Source of the DNA: an uncultured Granulicatella sp.
GTDB lineage: Bacteria > Bacillota > Bacilli > Lactobacillales > Aerococcaceae
Length of the DNA: 41,446 nucleotides
Direction: 5' to 3'
Assembly (NCBI GenBank): GCA_934193545.1
Contig: CAKPVL010000010.1
Span: 1-41,446, forward strand
Position numbers and translations under genes: made by a program. Shown piece by piece: positions 16,161 to 23,420 of this stretch; the first letter of the stretch is position 1; each line of letters starts with the position of its first letter. Under the pieces are notes generated by a model. The model worked only from the letters and a program-made list of their open reading frames with translations, made no database searches and had not been told where the DNA came from.

Positions 16161-17000
16161 CTATTGAATCGTGATATAAATACGTGTTGCTGTTGAACCT
16201 TCAGGAATTGTTAGTTCAACACCACCAACAGTAATCGTACCTAATGGCGTATATCCAAAGTCCATACGAATCGTTGTTGTTCCTTCTGGAATTGAACCAG
16301 TCACTGTTTGATTTGTAGCTGGAACTCCGTCTGCCACAACTTTACCATCCGCTGAAATTTGTGCCCATAAAGCATTTCTTGCTTCATTGAGTACTTTCAC
16401 ATCTAATGGGAATTTACTTACATTCGCGATGTAGTACAATGCATTTCCGTTCGCATATGAATAAGTAACGCTTGTCACTTCTGGAGCTGCAGTTGTCGTT
16501 GTAGCAACAGTTGTTTCTGCTGCAACAGCTGTTTGCGTTGTAGCTTGAGTCGTTACAGGCGTATTGCGTTGCGCACGGTTGCTAAATACAGCTTGCCCGA
16601 TTGCAAAAATAATCGCCACGATGAACATTCCCAATAAAATGGTTGGGAAGTAATTTTTTAGAGTATTGGATACTGAAGACCATTTACTCTTATTTTTATT
16701 TAAACGTGAACGATTACTTGAAGTAGTCGTATATGTTGTAGAAGGAGTTGTCTTCACAACAGCCTGCGGGATTTCTGATGCATGCTCTTCTAATAAAGCT
16801 GCTCCATCTAATCCAACTGTATCAGCAATTTGTTTGATGAATGCGCGTGTATAAAACGCACCTGGCATCAAGTCGAAGTCATTATCTTCAATTGCGATTA
16901 AATAACGTTTTTGAATTTTTGTAATTTGTTGCAAGTCATCAAGAGTGTAGCCTTTTAATTGCCTTGCACTTTTTAAAATTTCTCCGATTGTTTGTGTCAT
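16161..17000 (-). CDS. rodZ: RodZ-like cytoskeletal/morphogenesis protein (HTH plus DUF4115)
   Basis: A membrane-anchored protein of the YmfM/RodZ group that links MreB or the elongation machinery to the membrane. Residues 5-70 form a Cro-like helix-turn-helix (IGEILKSARQLKGYTLDDLQ) used for protein contacts in this family. One transmembrane helix lies at about 117-139. An extracellular Thr-rich linker (about 148-175) follows, then a DUF4115 beta domain to residue 279. The start is set by MTQTIGEIL; its ribosome binding site is weak (GGTG). An extended -10 promoter lies just upstream. It forms an operon with pgsA. Confidence 0.9.
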   Translation of the reverse strand: MTQTIGEILKSARQLKGYTLDDLQQITKIQKRYLIAIEDNDFDLMPGAFYTRAFIKQIADTVGLDGAALLEEHASEIPQAVVKTTPSTTYTTTSSNRSRLNKNKSKWSSVSNTLKNYFPTILLGMFIVAIIFAIGQAVFSNRAQRNTPVTTQATTQTAVAAETTVATTTTAAPEVTSVTYSYANGNALYYIANVSKFPLDVKVLNEARNALWAQISADGKVVADGVPATNQTVTGSIPEGTTTIRMDFGYTPLGTITVGGVELTIPEGSTATRIYITIQ

Positions 17001-17032
17001 TATTTCACCATCTTTTCATTTTCTCATTGAAA

Positions 17033-17041
17033 AGTATACCA
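17033..17041 (-). promoter_or_regulatory. extended -10 promoter of rodZ-pgsA
   Basis: Minus-strand TGGTATACT (TGn plus TATACT at 17033-17038), about 35 bases before the rodZ ATG; the -35 is only a T-rich stretch. Confidence 0.6.
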
Positions 17042-17090
17042 TATCTTGAAAATGAAAAAAACAAAAAGAAGTCGCTATGTAGTGTTTAGC

Positions 17091-17441
17091 CTATTTTACA
17101 AACTGGATATATAGTGTATCTTCCTTTGAGTGCCCATTTGGAAGGTGCGCCTTTAGGGTAAATTGATGTGCTTTCTCATTCCATTCTACCCTCACCGTGC
17201 CATTAGAAAATTGAATAGTATCAGGAAAAGTCATCTCGTCCCCATTAAAAGACAGTTTTTGCCGCACCGTCTGACTCGCCATCTCAAGCATTATGTCCAT
17301 TCGATACCCATCTTCCAGAAGGCGATATTCAAGAGTGTTGTGGGCATGGATTTTGAGTAGCGCGATAATAAGGAAACTGGCAATCGCAAGTAACGCCAGA
17401 AACTGAAATAGTAATGTTCCTTTTCTTTTAAGGTTTGTCAT
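17091..17441 (-). CDS. comGG: competence pseudopilin-associated protein ComGG
   Basis: Last gene of the comG operon, 116 residues. It has a short basic N-terminus ending KRKG, then a hydrophobic helix (TLLFQFLALLAIASFLIIALL, residues 9-29) like a type IV pilin segment, and a polar C-terminal region. The Glu5 of classical prepilins is missing; ComGG of other species is also atypical. AGGAAAAG precedes the ATG, and the gene overlaps comGF by 14 bases. Identification rests mainly on position and on the pilin-like N-terminus. I see no hairpin terminator after it; a T-rich tract follows and the rodZ promoter starts within 60 bases. Confidence 0.75.
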   Translation of the reverse strand: MTNLKRKGTLLFQFLALLAIASFLIIALLKIHAHNTLEYRLLEDGYRMDIMLEMASQTVRQKLSFNGDEMTFPDTIQFSNGTVRVEWNEKAHQFTLKAHLPNGHSKEDTLYIQFVK

Positions 17442-17940
17442 TTTTCTTTTCCTTAGCCTCTTTCACTTTGACATAAATAGCTCGATTCTTTGGCGCGAAA
17501 TTTAAGCGAAAAGTACTTCCTTGATTGAGCGTTGTCGAAATCAGTAACCTGCTTCCATTTCTTTTTATGGAAAGACTCCGAATCCCATAAAGAAATGGTT
17601 GGTGTCCTCCATTTCCTCCTGCTCCTTTATAAATCTTCCCGCCATCTTTCCAACTAGAAACGAGAGTAATGACCTCTGTTTTCTCAGATACGGTATTTGT
17701 AAAATGCGCAGTATAAGGATCGTAGCCATTAAACGAAGTCAGTCTAAAGCCTGCATAATTAAAATTCATTTGCTGAACGGCGACATGCCATTTAATATCG
17801 TCAGGAACATTGAGGCGGTCCTTGATTTTTAGAAACGCTGTAGAAAGTCCCATAAACGCTACTAAACTAATCGATATGATCACGAGCGCCATTAGGTGTT
17901 CAATGAGTAGAAATCCGGACTTTTTTCTCGGTAATCGCAT
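17428..17940 (-). CDS. comGF: competence minor pseudopilin ComGF
   Basis: Minor pseudopilin of the DNA-uptake pseudopilus. It has the prepilin peptidase site KKSG/FLLIEHLMALVII, with Glu at position 5 of the mature part. The rest is a polar globular region with the family-like CINGYDPY-type pattern only weakly visible. I chose the ATG at 17940 (170 residues), which has AGGAGGTG about 10 bases upstream and puts the usual short basic leader before the cleavage site. The alternative ATG at 17961 has GGAGA only 3-4 bases away. It overlaps comGE by 41 bases and comGG by 14, so the operon is tightly coupled. Confidence 0.82.
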   Translation of the reverse strand: MRLPRKKSGFLLIEHLMALVIISISLVAFMGLSTAFLKIKDRLNVPDDIKWHVAVQQMNFNYAGFRLTSFNGYDPYTAHFTNTVSEKTEVITLVSSWKDGGKIYKGAGGNGGHQPFLYGIRSLSIKRNGSRLLISTTLNQGSTFRLNFAPKNRAIYVKVKEAKEKKNDKP

Positions 17941-18265
17941 TGATTTGAAACACCTCCTCATGCTCTCCGCAAGAGACCGTTACTGTCGTTGGAGATGCAG
18001 TTGCAGTTACTTTTTCAAATGTCACCTTTTTCATCTTTTTCATCTCTTCGTTTGGCAATTTTTCAACGCTAGCAGGATAAGTCGCACTGGCTTGTAGATC
18101 CATTAACTGCGTAGCCGCAGCGTCTAAAAAGCAGCCTTTGAGTTGTTGACGGTGATAGAGCTGCCCCATCATAAAACTGATTAAGGACACAATAACGGTC
18201 AAAACCATCAACCCGATTAAGGCTTCCAGCAATACATACCCTCTACTTTTCGGTAATTTCAACAT
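17900..18265 (-). CDS. comGE: competence minor pseudopilin ComGE
   Basis: A 121-residue minor pseudopilin. The leader MLKLPKSRG is followed by YVLLEALIGLMVLTVIVSLI; cleavage is expected after Gly9, with Glu5 in the mature protein. GGAGG lies about 9 bases before the ATG. It overlaps comGD by 23 bases and comGF by 41. The globular part is short and contains two Cys (residues about 40 and 98). Assignment as ComGE is by position between comGD and comGF. Confidence 0.8.
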   Translation of the reverse strand: MLKLPKSRGYVLLEALIGLMVLTVIVSLISFMMGQLYHRQQLKGCFLDAAATQLMDLQASATYPASVEKLPNEEMKKMKKVTFEKVTATASPTTVTVSCGEHEEVFQINAITEKKVRISTH

Positions 18266-18671
18266 GATACTTAGCCTCCCCTAACTGAAAAACATAAGTG
18301 TACCTGCGATTTTTTCCATCAAATGTCACGGATGAGAACTGGCTAACATTCCCACTATAGGGTTTAAAACCATACGTTTGAACAGAATAACTTTTCATCG
18401 TATCCGGAAAGCGAATCTTCTTATCCAATTCTCTAGCTCCATGACAATTTAATTCGACAATTCCGCCAGAAACAGTTACAAACGAACCTTGTCCCGTTGA
18501 AATTGCTGTAATCTGCGCTGTATCCATCACTTGCTCAAACTCTCTAAGAAATACTTCTTCCTTCCAATTTACATAGGAGCGACTAATCAAAGGCGGAGTC
18601 AGTAAGAGTAAGAAGCAAGTAATGGCGAGCGCAATTAAGCATTCAACAAGCGTAAATGCTCTCTTTTTCAT
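18243..18671 (-). CDS. comGD: competence minor pseudopilin ComGD
   Basis: A 142-residue pseudopilin. The leader is very short, MKKRA, followed by FTLVECLIALAITCFLLLL; Ala rather than Gly precedes the cleavage point, which prepilin peptidases tolerate, and Glu5 is present. There is no recognisable Shine-Dalgarno before this ATG, only an AT-rich stretch after the comGC stop codon 8 bases away, so it probably depends on translational coupling to comGC. The C-terminal domain resembles GspH-type pseudopilins (FSSVTFDGKNRRYTYVFQLG). Confidence 0.85.
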   Translation of the reverse strand: MKKRAFTLVECLIALAITCFLLLLTPPLISRSYVNWKEEVFLREFEQVMDTAQITAISTGQGSFVTVSGGIVELNCHGARELDKKIRFPDTMKSYSVQTYGFKPYSGNVSQFSSVTFDGKNRRYTYVFQLGEAKYHVEITEK

Positions 18672-18679
18672 AATTAATG

Positions 18680-18979
18680 TTAATTATTTTCAACTGCAGT
18701 TTTATCTGCTTTGTTATAGGCATCTAGTTGATTTTTATCAATATACTTTTGGTTAAACAATTCATCCACCGTTGGAGCAGTATTTGTATTCTTATCCAAC
18801 ATATACGCTTGCTTTTGGTTCTCGATTATATGCACAATAGCAGCATCCGATTTTTTCTTTGCTTCTTCTCGTTGTTGCGCAATATTCGGAATAATGAGTA
18901 GCATCATCAAGCCAATAATAAAGAGGCACACGAGTAATTCGATTAACGTGAAGCCTTTTTTCTTTGTTTTCATTTTCAT
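18680..18979 (-). CDS. comGC: major competence pseudopilin ComGC
   Basis: Major subunit of the transformation pseudopilus. I chose the ATG at 18979 (99 residues): GGAGG lies 8 bases upstream, whereas the ATG at 18994 overlaps comGB and lacks a site. The prepilin site is KTKKKG/FTLIELLVCLF, cleaved after Gly9, with Glu5 and the invariant hydrophobic helix; NIAQQREEAKKKSD follows as in other ComGC proteins. The comGB stop codon ends 1 base before this ATG. Confidence 0.95.
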   Translation of the reverse strand: MKMKTKKKGFTLIELLVCLFIIGLMMLLIIPNIAQQREEAKKKSDAAIVHIIENQKQAYMLDKNTNTAPTVDELFNQKYIDKNQLDAYNKADKTAVENN

Positions 18980-18980
18980 T

Positions 18981-20051
18981 TTAATTTCCTCCAATCATCG
19001 TTAGTGTCGGTAGTAATAAAATCAGATACATGGAAACGATGAGGAATCCAATCCCCATAAGTAGTAACGGTTGAATCCACTTGATTTTCTTTTCGATGCC
19101 TTGGGTAAATTCGTCGAGCATTTGGTCTGCGTATACTTGTAGTTGCACGTCTAGTTGCCTCGTCTTTTCTCCTTCTAATACCAGCCAGATAAACTCCTGC
19201 CGGAATAGCTTCATCTTCTCAAGCGCCGTAGAAAAAGATTCTCCTTGAATCAGCTGTTCTTCTAGTTTCTGCGCAATCATCTTCGACAGTGCGCTCGTTC
19301 CTTCTTTTTTCAGTTCGGAGACCATCGACAATAGCGACTGTCCATTTCCGAGAAAATACGAGAACTCTCGTGCATACAAAAACGTCACGTATTGTTGCGC
19401 ACTCTTCCCGATAACCGGCAGTGAAATCAACATGCGAAACTGATCATAAGTGTTCTTCCTTTTCCAGTACAAGCGGACAAGGAGAACGAGTGCCACAACA
19501 ACAATCAAAAATCCCGTTGCCAGCTGTGGTAAGTTTTGAAACCCAAGCCATATCCAATAAAGGAAGCCAGACTGCTTGAGTTGTTCTTCTTGCACCATGC
19601 TCGACAATTGGTCGAGTAAGAGCATTCGGATACAGAGCACCATTCCGATAACAAACGTAAAAAGAAACGCAGGATACATCATCATCTGCTGCATTTTCTT
19701 TTGTTGTTTTTGCTTCCGGGTTAGAAACTCCCCGATCGACGCACAGGCCTTCTCAAAGCTACCAAACTGCATGGATAAATAAATTTGTGAGGTGTTCGTT
19801 TCTGAGTACCCGACATTCTTCAAGCACTCATCAAAGCGCCGTCCTTCACCAAGCGTATCCCGCATTTGTTCGAGGTCTTTCTTCTCTGCTTCGAATAAGT
19901 ATTCTAGAAATTTGAGCGCCTCATCCAAGCTGAACCCTTCCTGAAGTAAATGAGCAAGCTGAATGAGGAACCGACTTTGAACAGGCCCCTTCCACTTCTT
20001 AGATAATTTGATAGGTTTCGTAAGTTTTGTCCGTAATGTATCCCAATGCAT
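18981..20051 (-). CDS. comGB: competence pseudopilus inner membrane platform protein ComGB
   Basis: GspF/PilC-type polytopic protein that anchors pseudopilus assembly. The 356 residues contain two T2SSF domains, each with hydrophobic helices: around 120-145 and 170-190 in the first half, and near the C-terminus (PLLLMGIGFLIVSMYLILLLPTLTM). The typical segment FLIQLAHLLQEGFSLDEALKFL is at 28-49. The start has GAGG 7 bases upstream and lies 53 bases inside comGA, an overlap that implies coupled synthesis of ATPase and platform. Confidence 0.94.
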   Translation of the reverse strand: MHWDTLRTKLTKPIKLSKKWKGPVQSRFLIQLAHLLQEGFSLDEALKFLEYLFEAEKKDLEQMRDTLGEGRRFDECLKNVGYSETNTSQIYLSMQFGSFEKACASIGEFLTRKQKQQKKMQQMMMYPAFLFTFVIGMVLCIRMLLLDQLSSMVQEEQLKQSGFLYWIWLGFQNLPQLATGFLIVVVALVLLVRLYWKRKNTYDQFRMLISLPVIGKSAQQYVTFLYAREFSYFLGNGQSLLSMVSELKKEGTSALSKMIAQKLEEQLIQGESFSTALEKMKLFRQEFIWLVLEGEKTRQLDVQLQVYADQMLDEFTQGIEKKIKWIQPLLLMGIGFLIVSMYLILLLPTLTMIGGN

Positions 20052-21069
20052 AAGCCTTCCTCAATACCTTATTAAAAGGATATACTCTTTCTTCGTCTGC
20101 CGAAAATTGATTCGTTTTAAAGAAATGCGATAACTTTTCATGAGTTTCGATTTCAAAAATCGTTCCGCGCTTTTCTCCGTTTGTTAAATGATTACAATGC
20201 AACTCGCATTCCTTACCGCATAGCCCACAATACTGAGGGAGTAGGCGTTGTGAACAAATCGCGATAATGGTTTGCTCGAGCATCGTCTTACTAACCCCAA
20301 GTTCCAAGAGCCTTGCTACCACTCCATTACAGTCTTTTGCATGAACGGTCGCTAGAATCAAGTGCCCAGTTAAGGCTGCACGAATCGCCATCTTTGCCGT
20401 CATTTCATCACGGATTTCACCGATGAGTAAAATATCAGGATGGTGACGCAGGCAACTCTTAATCAGTAATTCATACGTAATTCCAGCCTTCTCATTAATC
20501 TCCGTCTGTAAAAACATTGGCTCATGATACTCCACTGGGTCTTCCATCGTAATCACTTGAAGTGTCTTTTCTTGCATACGGCCCCTGAGCAACGCATACA
20601 TCGTACTCGTCTTTCCAGAACTGACCGGTCCAGAAAATAAAATCAAGCCGCTCTTATAGCGTAGGAACTGTTGCAAGAGCGCCCAGTCCTTTGGAAAATA
20701 AGTCATCGAACGAATCGACGCCTTTTCTTTTTTGGACCGATGCAAGAGCCTTATAACCATGGATTCCTTCTGCTTAAAATTCGTAATCACTGATAATCTC
20801 AGTTCAATCATCTGGTCCTTTGAAATCTCAAAGGTTAAGGAACCACTCTGCGGTCTTCGTCTCTCTCCTACATCCATTCCTGCTTGATACTTTAAGTACG
20901 AAATAAATTGCAAGGCCACTTCGTCTGAAATCTTTCTCAACTCTTTTAACCCGTTGACATCTCTTAAATAAAATACATACTCCTCTCCAACCGGTAATAA
21001 ATGAATATCATCTAATTGGTGTTTAATGGCTTGCGTGAACACTTCCGTTGCTAATTCATTCATTTCCAT
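19999..21069 (-). CDS. comGA: competence traffic ATPase ComGA
   Basis: Hexameric GspE/PilB-family ATPase that powers the competence pseudopilus. Walker A SGPVSSGKT is at 146-154, the Asp box ITMEDPVEY at 173-181, and Walker B DILLIGEIRD at 212-221, followed by a His box (ALTGHLILATVHAKD). A Cys cluster (QYCGLCGKECELHC, about 275-288) resembles the zinc motif of secretion ATPases. The N1 domain of full-length GspE is missing, as normal for ComGA. It is the first gene of comGA-GG. A T-rich leader separates it from the vanZ terminator; I could not find a convincing ComX (cin) box or sigma-A promoter. Confidence 0.96.
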   Translation of the reverse strand: MEMNELATEVFTQAIKHQLDDIHLLPVGEEYVFYLRDVNGLKELRKISDEVALQFISYLKYQAGMDVGERRRPQSGSLTFEISKDQMIELRLSVITNFKQKESMVIRLLHRSKKEKASIRSMTYFPKDWALLQQFLRYKSGLILFSGPVSSGKTSTMYALLRGRMQEKTLQVITMEDPVEYHEPMFLQTEINEKAGITYELLIKSCLRHHPDILLIGEIRDEMTAKMAIRAALTGHLILATVHAKDCNGVVARLLELGVSKTMLEQTIIAICSQRLLPQYCGLCGKECELHCNHLTNGEKRGTIFEIETHEKLSHFFKTNQFSADEERVYPFNKVLRKAYALGYITDKTYETYQII

Positions 21070-21140
21070 CGTTCTTCCCCCACTCTTTGACTAGTCATAA
21101 AGAACTACGATAAAAAATAAAAAGGAGTCTTTTGGGCAAC

Positions 21141-21172
21141 AAAAAAACGCTGAAGAAAATCTCTTCAACGTT
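21141..21172 (-). terminator. vanZ-like gene terminator
   Basis: Minus-strand AACGTTGAAGA pairs with TCTTCAGCGTT (one G-U) and is followed by TTTTTTTG, between the VanZ-like gene and comGA. Confidence 0.85.
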
Positions 21173-21181
21173 TTAAATGTA

Positions 21182-21664
21182 TTATCTAATTTTTTTCAAG
21201 GTCCCTAGTCCTACACCGACTGCGGCACCAACGGCATCCACAAAGACATCTTGAATCAGCGGTGTGCGTCCTGGAGTTACCCCTTGGTGGAATTCATCGG
21301 TCATCGCATATAGCACTGCGATAAAGAACGCCAAGAACTGCGGCCATCCTTTTTTACGGACGTGAACACTTAACCCTCTCGTCCATTGATATCCGATGAA
21401 GAAGTAAGCTAAGAAATGAGCGGCTTTACGAATAAAGAATTCGATAAACTGCGCATATCCTAAAGAAGGAATACTGATGGTTTGTCCTGCATATTCAAAT
21501 TTGATTTTGGATAAGATTTCCGAAAATGGTTGCATCGGAAGTCCTTTTTGAATCGTTGAAACTAACGACTGATCCTTGTAAGGCATACTTGAACTAATAA
21601 AAATTAAAACCATGACTGCAATCGCTAGTGTAATCGCAATGGTTGCTTTTGTTTTCTTGGACAT
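21182..21664 (-). CDS. VanZ-like family membrane protein
   Basis: A 160-residue protein with about four hydrophobic helices (8-25, 72-90, 108-120, 140-155). It carries the VanZ-like signature: RKAAHFLAYFFIG (79-91), then TDEFHQGVTPGRTPLIQDVFVD (about 123-144) with the conserved DE-HQ and PGR elements. Members are linked to teicoplanin or lipoglycopeptide tolerance in some species, but the biochemical role is unknown and most chromosomal copies are not resistance genes. AAGGAG precedes the ATG and a TTGACT/CATAAT promoter lies upstream. It sits immediately before the comG operon but is separated from it by a terminator. Confidence 0.88.
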   Translation of the reverse strand: MSKKTKATIAITLAIAVMVLIFISSSMPYKDQSLVSTIQKGLPMQPFSEILSKIKFEYAGQTISIPSLGYAQFIEFFIRKAAHFLAYFFIGYQWTRGLSVHVRKKGWPQFLAFFIAVLYAMTDEFHQGVTPGRTPLIQDVFVDAVGAAVGVGLGTLKKIR

Positions 21665-21694
21665 GAAACCTCTCCTTCCTCGTTAACTTTCTTT

Positions 21695-21723
21695 ATTATG
21701 GTCAACTCTACAAGTTTAGTCAA
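21695..21723 (-). promoter_or_regulatory. promoter of the VanZ-like gene
   Basis: Minus-strand -35 TTGACT (21718-21723), 17-base spacer, -10 CATAAT (21695-21700). Confidence 0.7.
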
Positions 21724-21772
21724 GCGTCTTTCCTATTTCTTAAATTCCATAAAAAATAGATAAAAATGTATA

Positions 21773-21801
21773 TTGACGTCATTTTATGAAAGCGTTACAA
21801 T
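21773..21801 (+). promoter_or_regulatory. promoter of the M32-like gene with embedded cre site
   Basis: -35 TTGACG (21773-21778), 17-base spacer, -10 TACAAT (21796-21801). The spacer and -10 contain TGAAAGCGTTACAA (21787-21800), which fits the CcpA cre consensus TGNAARCGNWWNCA with one mismatch. Binding there would block polymerase, so repression by preferred sugars is predicted. Confidence 0.7.
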
Positions 21802-21835
21802 TAAAGAAAATAATACCTTTTGGGAGGGTATCAAA

Positions 21836-23296
21836 ATGGAACGCTATACTCAAGATTTAAGCTTATTGGTAAAACAGATTCAGCTGCTTGAGGAACAACA
21901 GCAGCAACAGAATTACTACAACAATCTCTTCAGCCAGAATCCAAATCCGTATAACAAGTCTTTTGAAGAGATTATCGAATACTTGCTCGGCACTTCCGAG
22001 TCCACTTTCTTAATCCACCACTTTGAAGATTTCCCACAAGCGCTGTCCTATGACCAGCAGAAAGAATTCCAGAAGCTGCGACACTATTATTTGCGTCATC
22101 AAAACGCCTTGCGCTGTTTCAACAAACCGTTTTCCGAAGAATGCTACGCGCTGACCTCGCTGTGGATTAAAGGCATGCGCGGTGACAGCATCATCGATCT
22201 CATTCCTCATCTCGATAGCTTGAGAGATTATTTCCACTTACATTACCAGAAACTTCTAGGCCTACCTACCGTCTCCTACAAAGACGTTTTATCCTTCTCG
22301 TTTGGCCCACAAATTACTGAGTTCTATTACACGCTCATCAAAGAGAGCAAAGATTCTTTCTTGCGCCTTTATAACGATTACTTAGAGTCATTCCCGCAAA
22401 CGTATATTCCTGTGCACTATTTACATTTATCAAAAGAAGAGACGCTGCTCGTTTTAGAGGAGCTGATTACTCTTGCGTCTTCCGTTTTGCCAAAACAAGA
22501 CTTCTACATTAACTTTGGTCCAAATCCATTTCCTAGTCATTTCCATAATGAACAGACAACTTACTTAAACTTGGGTGTATTCACTGATTTTATGACTGCG
22601 CTGCATCAATGCTTGAAGCAACTCGGCAAAGTCTTTCTTCAGGAATACACCCATTCTTTTGTGATAATGCAAAAATCCGATTTCGAGCAGCTTCATCTGC
22701 ACCATTCTATTTTAGAATTTTGTACACTTCTACCGATTTTATCCCAAACGATTTCCAAAGCCATTATTAAAACCATTTATCCGGATAAACTGAATGACGA
22801 GAAGTTTGTAAATCAAATCCAAGAAGAATTGCTATATCACTATTTTAGAACGAATAAGTTAAACAACAGCATCGAGAGTCATCAGCCATTGCAAGAAATA
22901 TTAAAATGCTACATCGAAATGGAAATTGAAGAAGATTGGTTCAATGGTGCCTTCCCTTCCATTGAACTCTCGCACGAGTGGAACGTTCGCTCTAATGAGT
23001 GCTTGCATAAAGTTCCTTCGACGCATATGGATGGGCTACTTCGTCATATTCACTGGACTAAAGGCGAACTCGGAAATGCCTTTGGTAAATTACTAGGCCT
23101 CTTCTCCATCTTCTGCAGTGGTCTGCCAAAAGAACCATATGATCATCCATTTTCGGAGTTTCTCGAGCACTTCTCTTCTGACCAGTTACGCAGATGGCAT
23201 CCAACTTATCAATTAATCGAGCACTTGCGGATGAATCCTGAATCGACGAAATGCTGCTGGGTATTCTTTAAGCAGAAGCTGAATGAATTCAAATAA
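21836..23296 (+). CDS. M32 carboxypeptidase Taq-like protein lacking the metal site (pseudo-peptidase)
   Basis: 486 residues, about the size of carboxypeptidase Taq, and similar to it along its length: a helical N-terminus, a PHLDSLRDYF...SYKDVLSFSFGP segment (124-158), and a C-terminal DGLLRHIHWTKGELGNAFGK (399-418) that aligns with the family motif GxxQDxHW. Every catalytic motif is changed. HEXXH appears as H257-QCLK, the HES ligand motif as HHS (289-291), DXRXT is lost near FHNEQTT, and the VRXXAD motif reads VNQIQEE (325-331). It should not bind zinc as M32 enzymes do. The start is the ATG at 21836 (GGAGGG 7 bases upstream); a TTG at 21773 is the -35 box. The N-terminus has a Gln run (EEQQQQQ). 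A lone plus-strand gene among minus-strand ones. Confidence 0.75.
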   Translation: MERYTQDLSLLVKQIQLLEEQQQQQNYYNNLFSQNPNPYNKSFEEIIEYLLGTSESTFLIHHFEDFPQALSYDQQKEFQKLRHYYLRHQNALRCFNKPFSEECYALTSLWIKGMRGDSIIDLIPHLDSLRDYFHLHYQKLLGLPTVSYKDVLSFSFGPQITEFYYTLIKESKDSFLRLYNDYLESFPQTYIPVHYLHLSKEETLLVLEELITLASSVLPKQDFYINFGPNPFPSHFHNEQTTYLNLGVFTDFMTALHQCLKQLGKVFLQEYTHSFVIMQKSDFEQLHLHHSILEFCTLLPILSQTISKAIIKTIYPDKLNDEKFVNQIQEELLYHYFRTNKLNNSIESHQPLQEILKCYIEMEIEEDWFNGAFPSIELSHEWNVRSNECLHKVPSTHMDGLLRHIHWTKGELGNAFGKLLGLFSIFCSGLPKEPYDHPFSEFLEHFSSDQLRRWHPTYQLIEHLRMNPESTKCCWVFFKQKLNEFK

Positions 23297-23299
23297 GTC

Positions 23300-23330
23300 A
23301 AAATTATCATATATGATAATTTTCTTTTAT
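23300..23330 (+). terminator. AT-rich perfect palindrome, probable terminator of the M32-like gene
   Basis: Bases 23300-23323 form a perfect 24-bp palindrome (half-site AAAATTATCATA), starting 3 bases after the stop codon and followed by TTTTCTTTTA. It is a weak AT-rich hairpin, but the T-run fits termination on the plus strand. Confidence 0.5.
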
Positions 23331-23333
23331 AAT

Positions 23334-23369
23334 CATTACCAAATATGGTAATTACCATATTTGGTAATG
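23334..23369. repeat. perfect 36-bp palindrome made of two TACCA/TGGTA hairpins
   Basis: Bases 23334-23369 equal their own reverse complement. Each 18-bp half (ATTACCAAATATGGTAAT and its mirror) is itself a hairpin with a 7-bp stem (ATTACCA/TGGTAAT), so TACCA/TGGTA arms occur twice. It lies between two convergent genes, so it is not in promoter position. Function unknown. Confidence 0.85.
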
Positions 23370-23376
23370 TCACACT

Positions 23377-23414
23377 AAAAAAGATCCCATCAACAAAATT
23401 TTGCTGATGGGATC
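23377..23414 (-). terminator. ohr-acetyltransferase operon terminator
   Basis: A long hairpin GATCCCATCARCAAAA with its complement (23383-23414), followed on the minus strand by TTTTTTAGTG. It could also stop plus-strand transcripts from the M32-like gene. Confidence 0.85.
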
Positions 23415-23420
23415 TTCACT

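Noticed and set aside
17941..17961. Seven extra N-terminal codons for ComGF
   Set aside because: The upstream ATG has its nearest purine-rich site only 3-4 bases away; the ATG at 17940 follows AGGAGGTG and gives a normal prepilin leader.
21100..21125. Possible competence (cin/ComX) box before comGA
   Set aside because: The minus strand has a T-run followed by ATCGTAG, and the plus strand has TACGATAA, but neither matches TACGAATA in the right orientation and position.
21182..21664. VanZ-like gene as a glycopeptide resistance determinant
   Set aside because: No van ligase, regulator or mobile context is present; chromosomal VanZ-like proteins are common in Firmicutes.
21773..21835. TTG start for the M32-like protein
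   Set aside because: The TTG is the first part of the -35 hexamer; transcription starts downstream of it, and the ATG at 21836 has a proper ribosome binding site.
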